64,000 bases of DNA from Oscarella lobularis (lineage: Eukaryota > Porifera > Homoscleromorpha > Homosclerophorida > Oscarellidae). Of the stretch, positions 22,330 to 33,617 are shown piece after piece. The notes below the pieces were generated by a model that was not told the origin of the DNA, did not search any database, and worked only from the letters and a program-made list of their open reading frames with translations. Numbering within the stretch: the stretch's first letter is position 1; each line of letters opens with the position of its first letter. Made by a program: the position numbers and the translations under genes. Location of the stretch: contig NC_089178.1 of the NCBI RefSeq assembly GCF_947507565.1, positions 3,100,001-3,164,000 of the forward strand. The letters run 5' to 3'.

Positions 22330-25300
22330 ATGGATATGAGATCGACGCCGTCGCCCTCGTCGACGACGATCGAGTCGCAGCTCGACGAAACGACGCAGGA
22401 AAACCTTCGCCTTCGTCGCACGCTCGCCCAATTTCGTTCGACGACCGAACAGTTGACAAAACGCTACGAAAAACTCCTCGCCGACAGCCAGCACGATCGT
22501 CAACGCGTCGAAACACTCGAGCAAAATCTAACGGCGTCGACAAAAGCGAACGACGATTTGACAATGCGCTTGTCCGATTTGATGACGGAACGCGACGCGG
22601 CGGTGCGACGCGCTCGCGAAATCGAAGAACGACGAATGTCGTCGACGAAAGACGACGACGAACGACGCCCGTCCCTATCGCTTCTATCCGAACTACAGAT
22701 GCTTCGACGAGCCGTCGACAGTTATCAACGCGAGCTCGAAACGACGCGCGAAGACGTCGAACGACTTCAGCAGGAGTGCAGCGTGTCGAAGAAAGAGCGA
22801 CAGGATGCGCTCGAAGAGCAGGAATCGCTAACAGGACAGTGCTATCGATTGAAAACGGAGCTCGACGCGGCGACGTCGAGTCGCGACGAGTTAGCGACGA
22901 AAAGCGCCGAACTCGAAACGACCGTCGTTCGATTGGAATTGGAGTTAGACGTGAGAGAAAGAGAGGGAGGAAGGGATGGGTAGGATCTTTTATAGCGTTT
23001 ACTTAGGACGTCTTTTGTGTTTGTAGCGAGCGAGACGGGAGAGTCGCGAGGCGCAGGAGAAGCGTAATTGGGCGTTCGAAGCGCGTTCGCAGGTCGTGCG
23101 CGAGTGCAACGAGGCGCGCTTGGCGTGCGACGATTTGCGTCAAGCGCGCGATCAGGCGGTCAGCAATCACATGGAGGCGCTACACGAACTCGACGGGCTC
23201 AAAACCGATTTGGCCGTCGCTCTACGAGAGTCGAAAGAGGCGAAAAACGAGCGCCGAATCGCGTCGAGGAAAACGAGCGCGCTAATCGAGAGATTGACTG
23301 ACTGGTTGGCCCTTCAGGTAACACACGCGGGGGACGAGGAGAAGAGAAGGCGGGGCGTTTTTTTTGTACGGCTGCGTTTTGTGATCTGTGGTTAATTTAG
23401 GACGTTACCCCCCTCGTCGATGATCCATTCGAGGTTAGGGCGGCGCGTTTTTTCCCCTCTTCTCTACGCGAATAATCGGGGTTGTCGTTAATTATAAAAG
23501 GACGAGGCCGGCGGACAGCACACGGGCTTTGATTCGGGAGTCGGTTCGTCGGAACAGAAAGACGACGTCGGGTTCGTACGAAATGGAATGAATGAATGAA
23601 TGAATGAATGAATGAATAAATGAATGAATTTCGTGACTTTAGGTCTGGTGTCAAGGTGAAGATCAGTAGCGTCGATCTCACTATAGCAACCGAATCGGAC
23701 GCCGATTCTTCGTTGGAAAAGGCACGCGCGCGAAAATAAAGATATTGCTGAATATGCGTTTTTTAAATGAGTGTTTCTTTAGCAACGAAAAAAGATTTCT
23801 CTAACCGGTGCACCATCCGGTGAGAAAGAAGGGGACGCGAGGGAAACGATGATATATTTACTTTTCCTAGAGTGGGGTATCACGTGGGAAACGCGCTTGT
23901 TTGCAGCGGAAGTTAGAGCAGGAAATGCGGTTGACCTCGTCGAACCCGGAAGTTGCGTGACGGAGGTACAGAACGTTTATAATCCTTCTCCGACGTGACG
24001 ACACTTCCATGGGCAGATAAATGGATTTCAAACGTCAAACTGCAGTCTAGATAAAATACGCGAATCAATTGATTCCTTGTGCCAAGGCGGCGGCGGCGGC
24101 ACGCTGACAGTGCAAAAAACACCCCTGAAAATTCCCGCGGACGTTCTAACGTCGATAAAGGAGTGCAAAGCGGCGCTGAGCGAAAGCGACACAACGCAAC
24201 CGTTTTCCTTGCGACTCGCATCGAGTTGGGCTTCGTTGGTGAGCGGCGGCGGCTGCCGAAACGATCGAGACAAATCGCCGGCGACGAGCGTTTTGGGCGA
24301 TTTGGCTTCGAAAAACGATGCAGTTGCCAAAGAAGAAGTGACTCGAAAACAGTCAGTGGGAAGTTCGAGTCTGACTGTCAGTTGGGCGGCGGCGAGTCGC
24401 CGACGATCTCTCAGTCCGCTAATCGTCAAAAAGGAGAAGGAATCGAAGGGCGCAGTTCGGCAGTCCTTGTCGCCGCCGCCGCCGGCGACGACAAGTGCCG
24501 ACGATTCGCGCAAACGCAGATCCATATCGACGGAGCTGCGCGACGAAATACGAAAGTCGCTCAACGAAGCGCGTCTCATCTCCGCCAACGCGTTGCTCAG
24601 TCCCGACGTCGTCGCTTCGCCGCTCGTTCGCGTCACGCGATCGCCGTTCAGTTTCGAAAATCAATCGACGACGACGCCGACGGCGACGGGAGACGCGCGC
24701 CACATGAGCTGGAGCGTGCCGGAAGGGGATTCCGCCTCCGATGCCCACTCCCCGTCACCCCCGGCGCTCTTTGTTGCGGGTTCCAAGCGATCATCTATTG
24801 CCGCCGCCTCGCCTTTGGCTGCTATATTACCAGAGGCAGTGGCGGCTACAACGCCACCGTCCAATGAGAGTAGAAATGCCAATGGGTCCGGTCTTATAGG
24901 ATACGCGTTATTGAGGCACAATGGCAATTTATTTTTTAGTTTTCAACGGGAACGCACCGTTACGCTGCAAAAGAGGAACGGCACGCTCGGTTTTCTGATC
25001 AAAGGCGGCAACGCCACGGGCATATTTGTTTCAGAAATACGACCCGGATTCACCTTAGGCGGCCTTAATGGGGTCCAACCAGGAGACGAAATCCTCATGG
25101 TCGGTTAGAATGGAATTATAGGGAATAAAGAGATTCATGTCTCGCATAGGTGGGGGAGCATAGTTTGATTGGGCTAACGCGGCAAGAAGCGGCAGATATT
25201 CTTCGCGGTGTTGTGGATTCTGTAGCATTGGTAGTTCGACACAACATGCTTAGTAAGAAAGAGACACATGATGGACTAGGCATTTTTGATTGGACGGGTT

Positions 25301-25692
25301 TTTTTCCGCCGCAGAATTTCTTCAGCTTCCGTCTTCCTGCGATTCTTTCTATGTCAAGTGCGTCCATGCACGGGAGCGTTGTGTCATCAATATGCAATTT
25401 TTTCCTCTCTTGAAGGTGTGTGCGTTCGTACGAAGGAAATCGCGCAACTGGAGAAATAAGCCTCTCGAAAGGCGACACGCTTCGCATAACGGACACAGTT
25501 GTCAATCATCCCGCTTCTTCGTGGCACGCTGTTGTAGTAAGTGGCAGCAGCTCGAGATCAGGCACTGTTCCCAATATAGAAAGGTAGTACAAATGAAATC
25601 GTTACTGAGCATGCCACCAAAATAGTCTGTCTAGATCTTTGCAAGATGGAAAGCCCCTTTACGAACGAATCGATCGGCCTACATTAATTTAG
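22330..25692 (+). CDS. DLG5-like scaffold: coiled coil, PDZ, SH3, no guanylate kinase domain
   Basis: Start at 22330 leads into about 330 residues of coiled coil (ETTQENLRLRRTLAQF, then RESREAQEKRNWAFEARSQV), similar to the DLG5 and CARMA coiled coils. A Ser-rich region follows, then a PDZ domain (VTLQKRNGTLGFLIKGGN, GIFVSEIRPG, VQPGDEILMV, then GLTRQEAADILRGV and ALVVRHN), then the linker DSFYVK typical of MAGUK proteins and an SH3 domain (GEISLSKGDTLRITDT, SSWHAVVV, GTVPNIER). The last exon (from about 25637) adds SLQDGKPLYERIDRPTLI and stops at TAG 25690-25692. The guanylate kinase-like domain of DLG5, the other PDZ repeats and an N-terminal CARD are not seen. Family membership is firm; orthology to DLG5 rather than CARMA is inference from the DSFYVK linker. 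Confidence 0.75.
23586..23630 (+). repeat. (GAAT)n microsatellite
   Basis: About ten GAAT units with one GAAT-AAAT interruption, in an intron of the DLG5-like gene. Confidence 0.9.
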
Positions 25693-25743
25693 GTTTTTTT
25701 TGTAGATTTGTATTTTTTAGTGCATTAGTTTTGGCCTAGTCAC

Positions 25744-25775
25744 TGTCAATCAATTAATCAATCAATCAATCAATT
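25744..25775 (+). repeat. (CAAT)n microsatellite
   Basis: Short imperfect ATCA/CAAT run upstream of the SMYD3 start at 25820, between the two genes. Confidence 0.85.
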
Positions 25776-25819
25776 TACCATGTGCATTCGTCCGGGAGAG
25801 CGTATACGGGTTCGCAAAA

Positions 25820-27757
25820 ATGGACAAAGTTCGAGTTGCGGACGTTGCGGGAAAAGGAAGGGGTCTTCTAGCCACTAAAGCAATCGAGCGTGGAGATCTG
25901 GTTGGAGAAGAGGAGCCTTTTGCCTTCGTTGTGATCCAGAAGCATCGTAGCAAGCTGTGCCACCAGTGCGCCAACAGGTTCGTCATTTCGTCGGCATTTG
26001 CTGGGTCCACTACTTCTATTTTTTAGTGTTCAATCTTTGTCGCGTTGCTCGAAATGCAAGTTCGCTTACTACTGCAGCAAAGAGTGTCAGGTACATCATT
26101 AGGGCTCCTAAGTCTCCCAAAAAATCTCTTCTTGCAGAAGAAGGCGTGGTCTCTGCACAAACTCGAATGTCAGCGAATTCAAAACGTGTCGCCAAGAATG
26201 CCGACGGAAAGTGTCCGATTTCTCGCTCGACTCATCGACCAAGGAGAGGCACGTCCGTTTTAGAATATTAGAAAATAAGTGATATAATTTAATTTTTTAG
26301 ATTTTTAAGAAGGAGAATCAGCCAAACCCAGTTGATGCGTTATGTGGCGGTATGCAGTCTCCTCACTCAAGGGGGGCAGCACAGACGCCTCATTGATATT
26401 CTACAGATGCCGATTCTCTCAAAACAAACTTGGAACAGCAGAAGACCTTTGTCGATCTTTCTCTAACATTGAGGCAATTTTCAGACTTAGATGTCAGAGC
26501 TCACGTTCTTGCTGATCTCTATGGAAAGGTAAGAACGGCTCTAGATCTATGCAAAGGCGATCTTCATTTTCCTTTTTATGTCAGATTCATCGTAATTGTT
26601 TTACTGTTTCTAATGGATACATGGAACCAGTTGGCGTTGCTATGTACCAAACGTATGTCAATCAATCAATGGTCTATCTATCTATCTATCTATCTATCTA
26701 TGGGCATTGACTCTCTAAGGTTTTCTCTTCTGAATCATTCGTGCGTTCCTAACTGCGTTGCAACCAATCAACAAGCAAGGATGCAAGTGAGAGCAGTACG
26801 TCCTATAAAAGCCGGCGAAGAGGTGATAAGAAACGATTTGTTACAATTGTTTCTGTTGTGTATCACGTTAACTAGGTTACCATTAGCTATATCAGCGTCT
26901 TTCAACCTATTGAAAGTCGCAGAGACGCACTCCAGGAACAGTATAGTTTTTTGTGCACTTGTCCTGGTTGTTGTAGCGCTGAAGTAAGTGTAGGCAGCTC
27001 AAGCTGTCTTCAATAACGCATCTGTGTTTTTTACAAGGCTTTGGAGAAAAATCGAATTCATACTAGTTCACAGCAAAAAGTATCAGAGACAGGTAGATTC
27101 TTGATTTATATATTGATCCGGCATGGAATTTTTGATTTGTAGCTATTAGGCGGAATGTTGACGAAAGCAAACGAGTTTCTTCTGCTGCCGAGACAGCAAT
27201 GCGAGCAGGAAGTGAGAAAGAAAAAATATTAATAACATCGTTGCTCATTTTATGTATTTTAGATTACTCAGAAGCCTTGTCCACGTTAGAGTCATACATC
27301 AAGTCAACGGTTCTGCACCCGTTTAGCTACTACGTTGTTCAGTGCATTGATAAAGCAATGGATTGCTGCATAGGTGTGCTGTCAATCAAAAACGGCTTTT
27401 TTCCAGTCAGCCGTTCTTCTATAGAGACTGAGAAGTGGGAAAAGGCGCTTGACTATGCCTTGATGACTATCGAACCGTACAAGATGTTCACTCAGTGTAA
27501 TCCTGTAGTGGCTATACAGTTATTCAAAGTTGTCAAGCTGCAGTTGCACCTAAATAAGCTGAAGGAAGCTGCCCAGTCCGTCGATGTGGTAAGTTCTTTC
27601 CTGAAAGATAAATGGTGTGACTTTTGGGCTCAAGGTTCTACGAATGCTTGAAATCACTCACGGCAGAGATCATGACGTCACGATAGACTGCCAGAAAATG
27701 GCCTGGTTCACTCATCAAGAGGAAAGAGCGATGGCCAATAAGCAGAAAGCGATGTAA
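25820..27757 (+). CDS. SMYD3: SET and MYND domain lysine methyltransferase, SMYD3-like
   Basis: S-adenosylmethionine-dependent lysine methyltransferase of nucleus and cytoplasm. Exons in order: DVAGKGRGLLATKAIERGD (N-terminal SET part), CHQCANR and CSRCKFAYYCSKECQ with KKAWSLHKLECQ (MYND zinc finger), RMPTESVRFLARLI, FTVSNGYMEPVGVAMYQT, then SLLNHSCVPNC (the conserved NHSC SAM-binding motif), RAVRPIKAGEE, CTCPGC (post-SET cysteines) and a TPR-like C-terminal region with KWEKALDYALMTIEPYKMF and THGRDH. The MYND-to-SET spacing, KKAW and the MEPYR-like IEPYKMF favour SMYD3 over SMYD1 and SMYD2. Stop TAA 27755-27757, tail-to-tail with DIS3 at 115 bp. Confidence 0.88.
26673..26701 (+). repeat. (TATC)n microsatellite
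   Basis: About seven CTAT units directly before the SMYD3 exon that encodes FSLLNHSC; the run may lie inside the intron that supplies its acceptor. Confidence 0.85.
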
Positions 27758-27872
27758 GGCCTATTTCTTTGCCTAATTCTTCAAGTTGCGTGCACTGTGT
27801 CAAGAAACAGATCAAACTAATCAGTTTTTATTTTTGATTAATTGTAAGATTCGCTTTCGCATCCGTCCTAGT

Positions 27873-30800
27873 CTAGAGCAACTTTTTTTCTCTTTCGTTT
27901 AGATTCATTTTTGGGTGAAGAAACGCCTTCGTTGAACCCTGCAACCTATAATACGAAAACAAACAGAGGATTGTCTGGGTGTTGGATCTCATTTTTACCT
28001 GGGGCCAGACGAGTTCAACTTTGAGCTTGTCGGGACGAAGCTCTCGCTTTTCGACTTGAAGACGCACTTTGACCTTGCCAAAAACGGTCAAACGCACACT
28101 TCCCGCAGTCTGAGACGGAACCTGTCCAGGTGAGCAAATATAGATAGAAATTCGCTACACTCACTCGCTCACTCGCGCACGCCGTACCTGTTCATTGAAC
28201 GTAAAAACCGATTTCTTCTCATCATCGCGAAGGAATAAGGACGTTTCGAGACCGTAGCGAGGAATGAGAATGCTAATAGCATTTCGCTGCACGCTCGTTA
28301 TGTAACCCTCGACGCAGACTACCTTCCCTTTGAAAAATATCTAATGCGTAGACGTGATAGTAAGTAACTGTCCGACTAAATTCCAAACAGTGTTAACCTG
28401 AGTGTGTAGCTGAACTGATGCCCTTCCGGCTAGCTGGGCCATTCTGTGTCTATGATTGAAATGATTACATAGTTCCTAGCAGTTCACGTTAGTTGAGGAA
28501 TCGTCTTAAATTGACTGACTACGTACCTGCACTTTGCGAGAAACGAGCATGTCAGGATGTGTAGTATCCGCACTAATAGCCACGGCTAGCAAACGGTGCA
28601 CCATTATATCAGGATATCTAATCAAAAGTATCGTTTTCGACGACTAAACGACTTTTCTTCTCTGAAACCTTCTAATTGGTGATGTAAAATGGGTGTAAAT
28701 CGAAGCAGCTAAACCGTAGTGATAAAAATTCTCTTCCGGTTCTGTACCGGAACAGAAGTAGAGCGCTTGCATCATGCAGCGCGTAGACAAAATCCGCAGA
28801 AGCGTATTGAAATATGGGTCGTCAGGCAATTCGGCCTTGGCAAGCGATTGAGCCAACGCCTTGCCGTTATCTACCTCTAAGCGAATTCCCTAAGAAATGT
28901 TTGGGCTAAGCAAAAGATTGCATGGGATCGCGTCCTTGCTTTTAGTTGGGCAGCTCTAAGAAGAGAATCAAATTTGCCGAGAGGCGGTTGCTGATGGCGC
29001 CGAAGCACTGCGCAATCAGGAAAATCGTTGTGGATTTTCGTTGCAACCGAAATATTAGCTAGTAACATGAACTCTTCAACCAAGTGATTTGTCTCCCTAA
29101 AGATGATTTTAATGTGAGGAAAGTCAGCGGTTAACACGCTTGCCTCATTTCCTTTGAATCCAAATTGATTGGATCGTGAGATTCGTCTCCAAAGTCGAAT
29201 CTAACTTCTGGAGATGCTAAAACTAATGCCCTGAAAAAGAATTTCTAAATTTCATAGCTTGCCAGACGAATTGTCAGACCCATTTTCCAGTCTTTTCTGC
29301 CTTAACGCTTTGGCAAGACTATTCAAAAGGCGCAAAGCTTCTGTCACTTCGTCCACCTTTGATTTATCATCAATTCTTAGTTGAGCTTCTTCGTACGTTA
29401 GGGCAGCCTAGAGATAAGCAGAGGCGAGTTTCGTTAGTCGCCACTTAGGTATTATTGCTCACTTTTGACTTGATAACAGTCTTGTGGAATTTCGTCTGTA
29501 AAATTGTCCCTTCATTCATTTCCCATATACACGACATTGCAAGTCTCTCCTCGTTCGCTCTAAGCGAGCAGAGATTCGAGCTTAGCAATTCGGGCACCAT
29601 ATCGATACGCTAAAGACGCTGACCACGCACATAAAAACACCACCGAAAATGTACTCACTCTATCAACAAGATAGACAGTTGTTCCTCGATTGATAGCCTC
29701 TTTGTCGAGAGGAGAACCGGGTCTTATGAAGTGAGTCACATCAGCGATGTGAACTCCAACCTAAAATAGACGTCATGACGAGTAGAACTGACCGACAAGG
29801 AACCTCAAAATTTCCGTTAGATAGTTGCCTGCAGTGCAACGCATCGTCAATATCAGTGCAACCTGAAAAGTAGTCTAATAATGTAGGGAGAAAGGCTTTA
29901 TTTCTTACCGGGCGGGTCGACGCTGCATACGCACACGTCGCGTAGATCTACTCTTTTTTGTCGTTCCTAGATGAGAAGTCGAGTCGAAAGCGGGACAATT
30001 TACTGACTGAAGCGTCTTCACTTCTGCTGATATCGACCAAGGCATCGACGGAAGATCCTTGAGAACGTTCTCCGAGAACTGCTGATGCGGAATTTCGTGC
30101 TCCAACAGAAGAACTTCGTTTTCGGCGTCTTTGTCGCCGACAGGACCCAACGCTTTCACAAAATGCCCCTAAGAAAATAACAACGACGTCGTCCTCTTGA
30201 TTCCGTTCCAGACACCGACTGGTGTAACTCACTTGTGGATACTTTGAACTTCTTGACCACTCGTCAATGGAAACGACAATTCTCTGGCCGTCCAACGTCG
30301 TTCCCTGGCGAGTCGTTATCCTAATTCTAGGCACGCGTTTTTCAGCCGGTACGAATATTCTACTAATCGTCTAAGCGAGAAAACGCTTCATCTCGCAAAC
30401 GACTTGGCTCGCAGTGAAAAGTGCTTACGTGTTTAGTCAAAGCTGGCAACAGAATGCCACAGTAAGGTCTCCAGTTTCTTTTGATAATACCAACCACCTC
30501 GACACAAAAACGCGATAGAAATAATGCAGAAGGTCAAGGTGTATTTCCCCCGATCATACCTTTCCGGACGGTTCTCGTTCTTTTGTTTTTGACAGAGCGT
30601 TTTTTCCTTTTCCGGCTATTGCCGTCTCGAGGTCATCTTCACCCGGTTCAGCGTCTTCGACGTCTTCTCGGAAGACGATGTCGGACGAGTAGGACCACTC
30701 GTTCTCGGGCAGCATTTCAATGGCAACGATGTCGTCGTGAACAGCCCGATTGATGTTCTGACGACCTTGAATGAGAATCGGCTGCCTGTCGGAATCCTGG

Positions 30801-31948
30801 GCAAGCATGAAGCCTTCCAAATAGTTGTTTCTGAAAAAGAGAATTGAAAAACAGGTATTGATTATAAGAAAATCGATGCCTCTTGGCTTGGTAAGTGCCC
30901 TAAAAGGACAGCATCTCTTATTGTCTTCTATTTAGGAATTTTTCTCTCACGCACTTGAACCAGTTTTCCTGATTTGATTCCAGCATGAAGTCGAGCAGAA
31001 GACAAGTACTCCGGAAACACTTTCTCACTGTCACCATCTCGCTGAAATAGAAAGGATTGCAGGTATTCTGCTCTGTGTGTATACATATATACCTTAGTGT
31101 TTCCCTCTTCAGCTTGACTCAACTTGTCAACTAATTCCGGGTAGTCTGACAACGACTCAACGTACTGACGCATCGTAAAAGTGAGCAGCCCCGCTAGGCT
31201 AGCCTTCTCCTTATTGGCATTGTCATTTGTCAACAACACAACCTTATAATCGGCAAACTTGTGAGCACACCAACTGTCATCCAGAGAGAATGTCACACAA
31301 GTGAAATTTCTCAAGAGAGATTTTTCTCTCACGCTGTTGCCACTCTGATAGCTCTGTCATTCCTGTCATTGGCAGACTCGTCTTTTTCTCTTTCAACGTA
31401 CATGTCTCTACAGCGCAAAAATTCCACACGGCTTCCTTCCTGATTATATAAGAAAAAGACCGACTTGTGGTGTTCGTTCGAGAGAACGTAGAAACATCTG
31501 TTCTGATCATCCAACTGTTCTCTAATACGTTTATAGACGGGCAAATTTCTGTGTTTCACCTGGCGTGGGGGAAGAAGAAAAATTAGAAGATCGTTTCATC
31601 CTTCTGCAAGCACCTCTTCAAGAACAGTCTGCAATAAAATCAAACCGGCGATCCCATGAAATTCCAAAACATCAATCTAAATTTTAAATTCAATTACCAA
31701 TTTTAGATCCCTTTCTTTTTTTACAGTACCTGATGAAGAACGACGTTCGTGTCGGGTACTAGGAGATGTTTAAAGGGACACAGCGTCGACTTTCGCGCCG
31801 CCACGTTTTCGACGAACGGATCGGCGCACGAAACGCGCTTCTCGCCTTGCCATCCCGTCCAGACGTCGTCTCGAAGATAATGCTCGCGGACGACTTTGAC
31901 GACGGCTCCTCGTTTCGTCTTCTTGACAAACGATCTCGATTTCAGCAT
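27873..31948 (-). CDS. DIS3: Exosome catalytic subunit RRP44
   Basis: 3'-5' exoribonuclease and endonuclease of the RNA exosome. Start at 31948 ([30 protein letters not shown]) matches DIS3, not DIS3L. The PIN domain has [22 protein letters not shown] and [10 protein letters not shown], keeping its acidic metal ligands, so endonuclease activity is likely retained. Cold-shock regions carry [19 protein letters not shown] and [15 protein letters not shown]. The RNB domain has [12 protein letters not shown] (four aspartates at the active site), [12 protein letters not shown]-like [35 protein letters not shown] and [20 protein letters not shown]-terminal S1 domain ends in a lysine-rich tail (NEREKKLL) at TAG 27873. 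About 16 exons, introns mostly 50-60 bp. Shares a 36-bp divergent gap with SRD5A3. Confidence 0.95.
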
Positions 31949-31984
31949 TCGGGAGGGAGAATTAATTGATATCACCGCGATTAG
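31949..31984. promoter_or_regulatory. Bidirectional promoter, DIS3 / SRD5A3
   Basis: Only 36 bp separates the two divergent start codons, so transcription start sites must lie very near or within the opposing coding regions. No TATA box visible; the sequence is AT-rich (AATTAATTGATA). Confidence 0.6.
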
Positions 31985-33004
31985 ATGCTGAACGTTTTGG
32001 TCGTTTTCTACTGGATTGCCGTCAACGGAGCGACTCTCTTTGCCCTCCTGTCGTATGCCACGGGACGATTTCAGTTCGAAATCATAAGAAACGTGCACGA
32101 GTATGGAAAACTGTACCACGTGGTGCAGTCGAAGGAAAAAACTGTGGCGTCATATTTGTCTCGCCTGAGAGTCCCTAAAAGGTGCGTGGAATGAAAATTC
32201 GTTCCTCGAGAGGTGCAGAGTTCTTTGTAGTTGGTTTTCTCATTTCTACGCCTTCGCGATTTTGACTTTCGTTNNNNNNNNNNNNNNNNNNNNNNNNNNN
32301 NNNNNNNNNNNNNNNNNNNNNNNNNNNNNNNNNNNNNNNNNNNNNNNNNNNNNNNNNNNNNNNNNNNNNNNNNNNNNNNNNNNNNNNNNNNNNNNNNNNN
32401 NNNNNNNNNNNNNNNNNNNNNNNNNNNNNNNNNNNNNNNNNNNNNNNNNNNNNNNNNNNNNNNNNNNNNNNNNTGTCTCGTTCTCATGCTGATTCAAGTC
32501 ACAAGGCGATTCTACGAGACGGTCTACATCAGTATTTTCTCACCGAAAGCAAAGATACACATTGCAGCGTATCTCGTCGGCATTGCTCACTACCAAGGCA
32601 TTGGACTCTCCCTTGCCTTAGAAAGCTACGCAGCAAAGCCGAGCATATTCGACTTGAAGTGGTTTCAATGGGCAGCCGTACTACTTTTTATCTGGGCTTC
32701 CTATCATCAGCACGCGACCTTTCGTATCCTTGCATCACTGAGAAGAAATTCGTCTGACGCGACAGGCTACTACATCCCAACAGGAGACTGGTTTCGCTAC
32801 GTCTCGTGCCCACACTATCTTGCAGAACTTCTCATATACACAGCGCTCATTACAATTGCGAGGGGATCGTCAATCGTTCTCTGGCTCGTCTACGGTTTCG
32901 TTCTGGCAAATCAGACCCTATGTGCCATGCAGTCACACGCGTGGTACAGGATCAATAAGAAGTGCACTCCAGCTAAATACTGTCTAATACCCTACATCTT
33001 GTAG
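31985..33004 (+). CDS. SRD5A3: Polyprenol reductase, steroid 5-alpha-reductase type 3 (interrupted by assembly gap)
   Basis: Polytopic ER enzyme that reduces polyprenol to dolichol for N-glycosylation. Exon 1 (31985-about 32180) encodes an N-terminal membrane segment and TGRFQFEIIRNVHEYGKLYH; exon 2 begins SWFSHFYAFAILTF and is broken by 200 N. After the gap come QVTRRFYETVYISIFSPKAK, YHQHATFRILASLRR, GYYIPTGDWFRYVSCPHYLA and the C-terminal SHAWYRINKKCTPAKYCLIP. HYLAE, QTL and WY-x-x-K are typical of the steroid 5-alpha-reductase C-terminal domain. The frame is the same on both sides of the gap only if the missing length is right; the N run is a placeholder. Stop at 33002-33004, 11 bp from the stop of the convergent neighbour. 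Confidence 0.9.
32274..32473. other. Assembly gap, 200 N
   Basis: Exactly 200 N, a conventional placeholder, so true length is unknown. It interrupts SRD5A3 between its first and last membrane segments. Confidence 0.99.
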
Positions 33005-33015
33005 CAGAATCATTT

Positions 33016-33537
33016 CTAGGGATGAGCCGCATTGAATGTCCACGCATCTGCCTCGAAGGACTCCAACCGTTTCACATAATGATCCGGAAGTAGATCTCGT
33101 CCGCCCAAACAGTGATTCAAATAGTCACGTGACGGTTTCAATCCGCCGCTGACGTAATCGTCGAGGGCCACGTAGGCAATCGCCTCGACGACTTGACCGC
33201 TCGGTTGGACGGTCACGTGAACAGCGGCTCGTTTGTATTCGCCTTCGGCCACGCCCTCGTAAACGTCGAGTCGTTTCAGAGCGCCGCATTCACAAACGCT
33301 GAGGATTCCGTACACTTTGGCGTTTGGTTTCGGGTTGATGTTACAGTATCCGACTCCCGACCATGCGGGATCGCGCGATTTTTTCGAGAAGGTCATTTCG
33401 TAGTCGTCTAAGGTGGCGAGCACGCGTTTTCGGATTTCGACCCCACGAGCGCTCAAACGCGATTCGCTCATGTTCGATCCGTAGCCGAAATAGAGTTCGG
33501 CGTCCCTTAGAACGTCGGAATCGAGCTGTTCGCACAT
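33016..33537 (-). CDS. Gamma-glutamylcyclotransferase-like protein
   Basis: Single-exon gene of about 173 residues. YFGYGSNMSESRL is the substrate-binding YGSN loop of the GGCT/AIG2 fold, and LDVYEGVAEGEY supplies the glutamate that acts as the general acid/base. Members release 5-oxoproline from gamma-glutamyl dipeptides or resolve isopeptide-linked gamma-glutamylamines. Length and motif spacing resemble GGCT more than ChaC. Start at 33537 (MCEQLDSDVL) is preferred; an upstream in-frame ATG at 33591 adds 18 residues. Tail-to-tail with SRD5A3 over 11 bp. Confidence 0.85.
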   Translation of the reverse strand: MCEQLDSDVLRDAELYFGYGSNMSESRLSARGVEIRKRVLATLDDYEMTFSKKSRDPAWSGVGYCNINPKPNAKVYGILSVCECGALKRLDVYEGVAEGEYKRAAVHVTVQPSGQVVEAIAYVALDDYVSGGLKPSRDYLNHCLGGRDLLPDHYVKRLESFEADAWTFNAAHP

Positions 33538-33617
33538 GGAGAAGACAAAAAGACTCCGTTTCAATTTCCCGGATAAAAAGGAGCACCTCACACACGAGTC
33601 TCACAAACCTTTTCATC

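Noticed and set aside
22085-24927. Several 80-200 codon minus-strand frames opposite the DLG5-like gene
   Set aside because: Arg/Ser-rich shadows caused by GA-rich coiled-coil codons on the plus strand.
25290-25625. Continuous open frame through the DLG5-like SH3 region
   Set aside because: The correct SH3 sequence appears only after removing a short intron ending at the TTGAAG acceptor near 25416, which shifts the frame.
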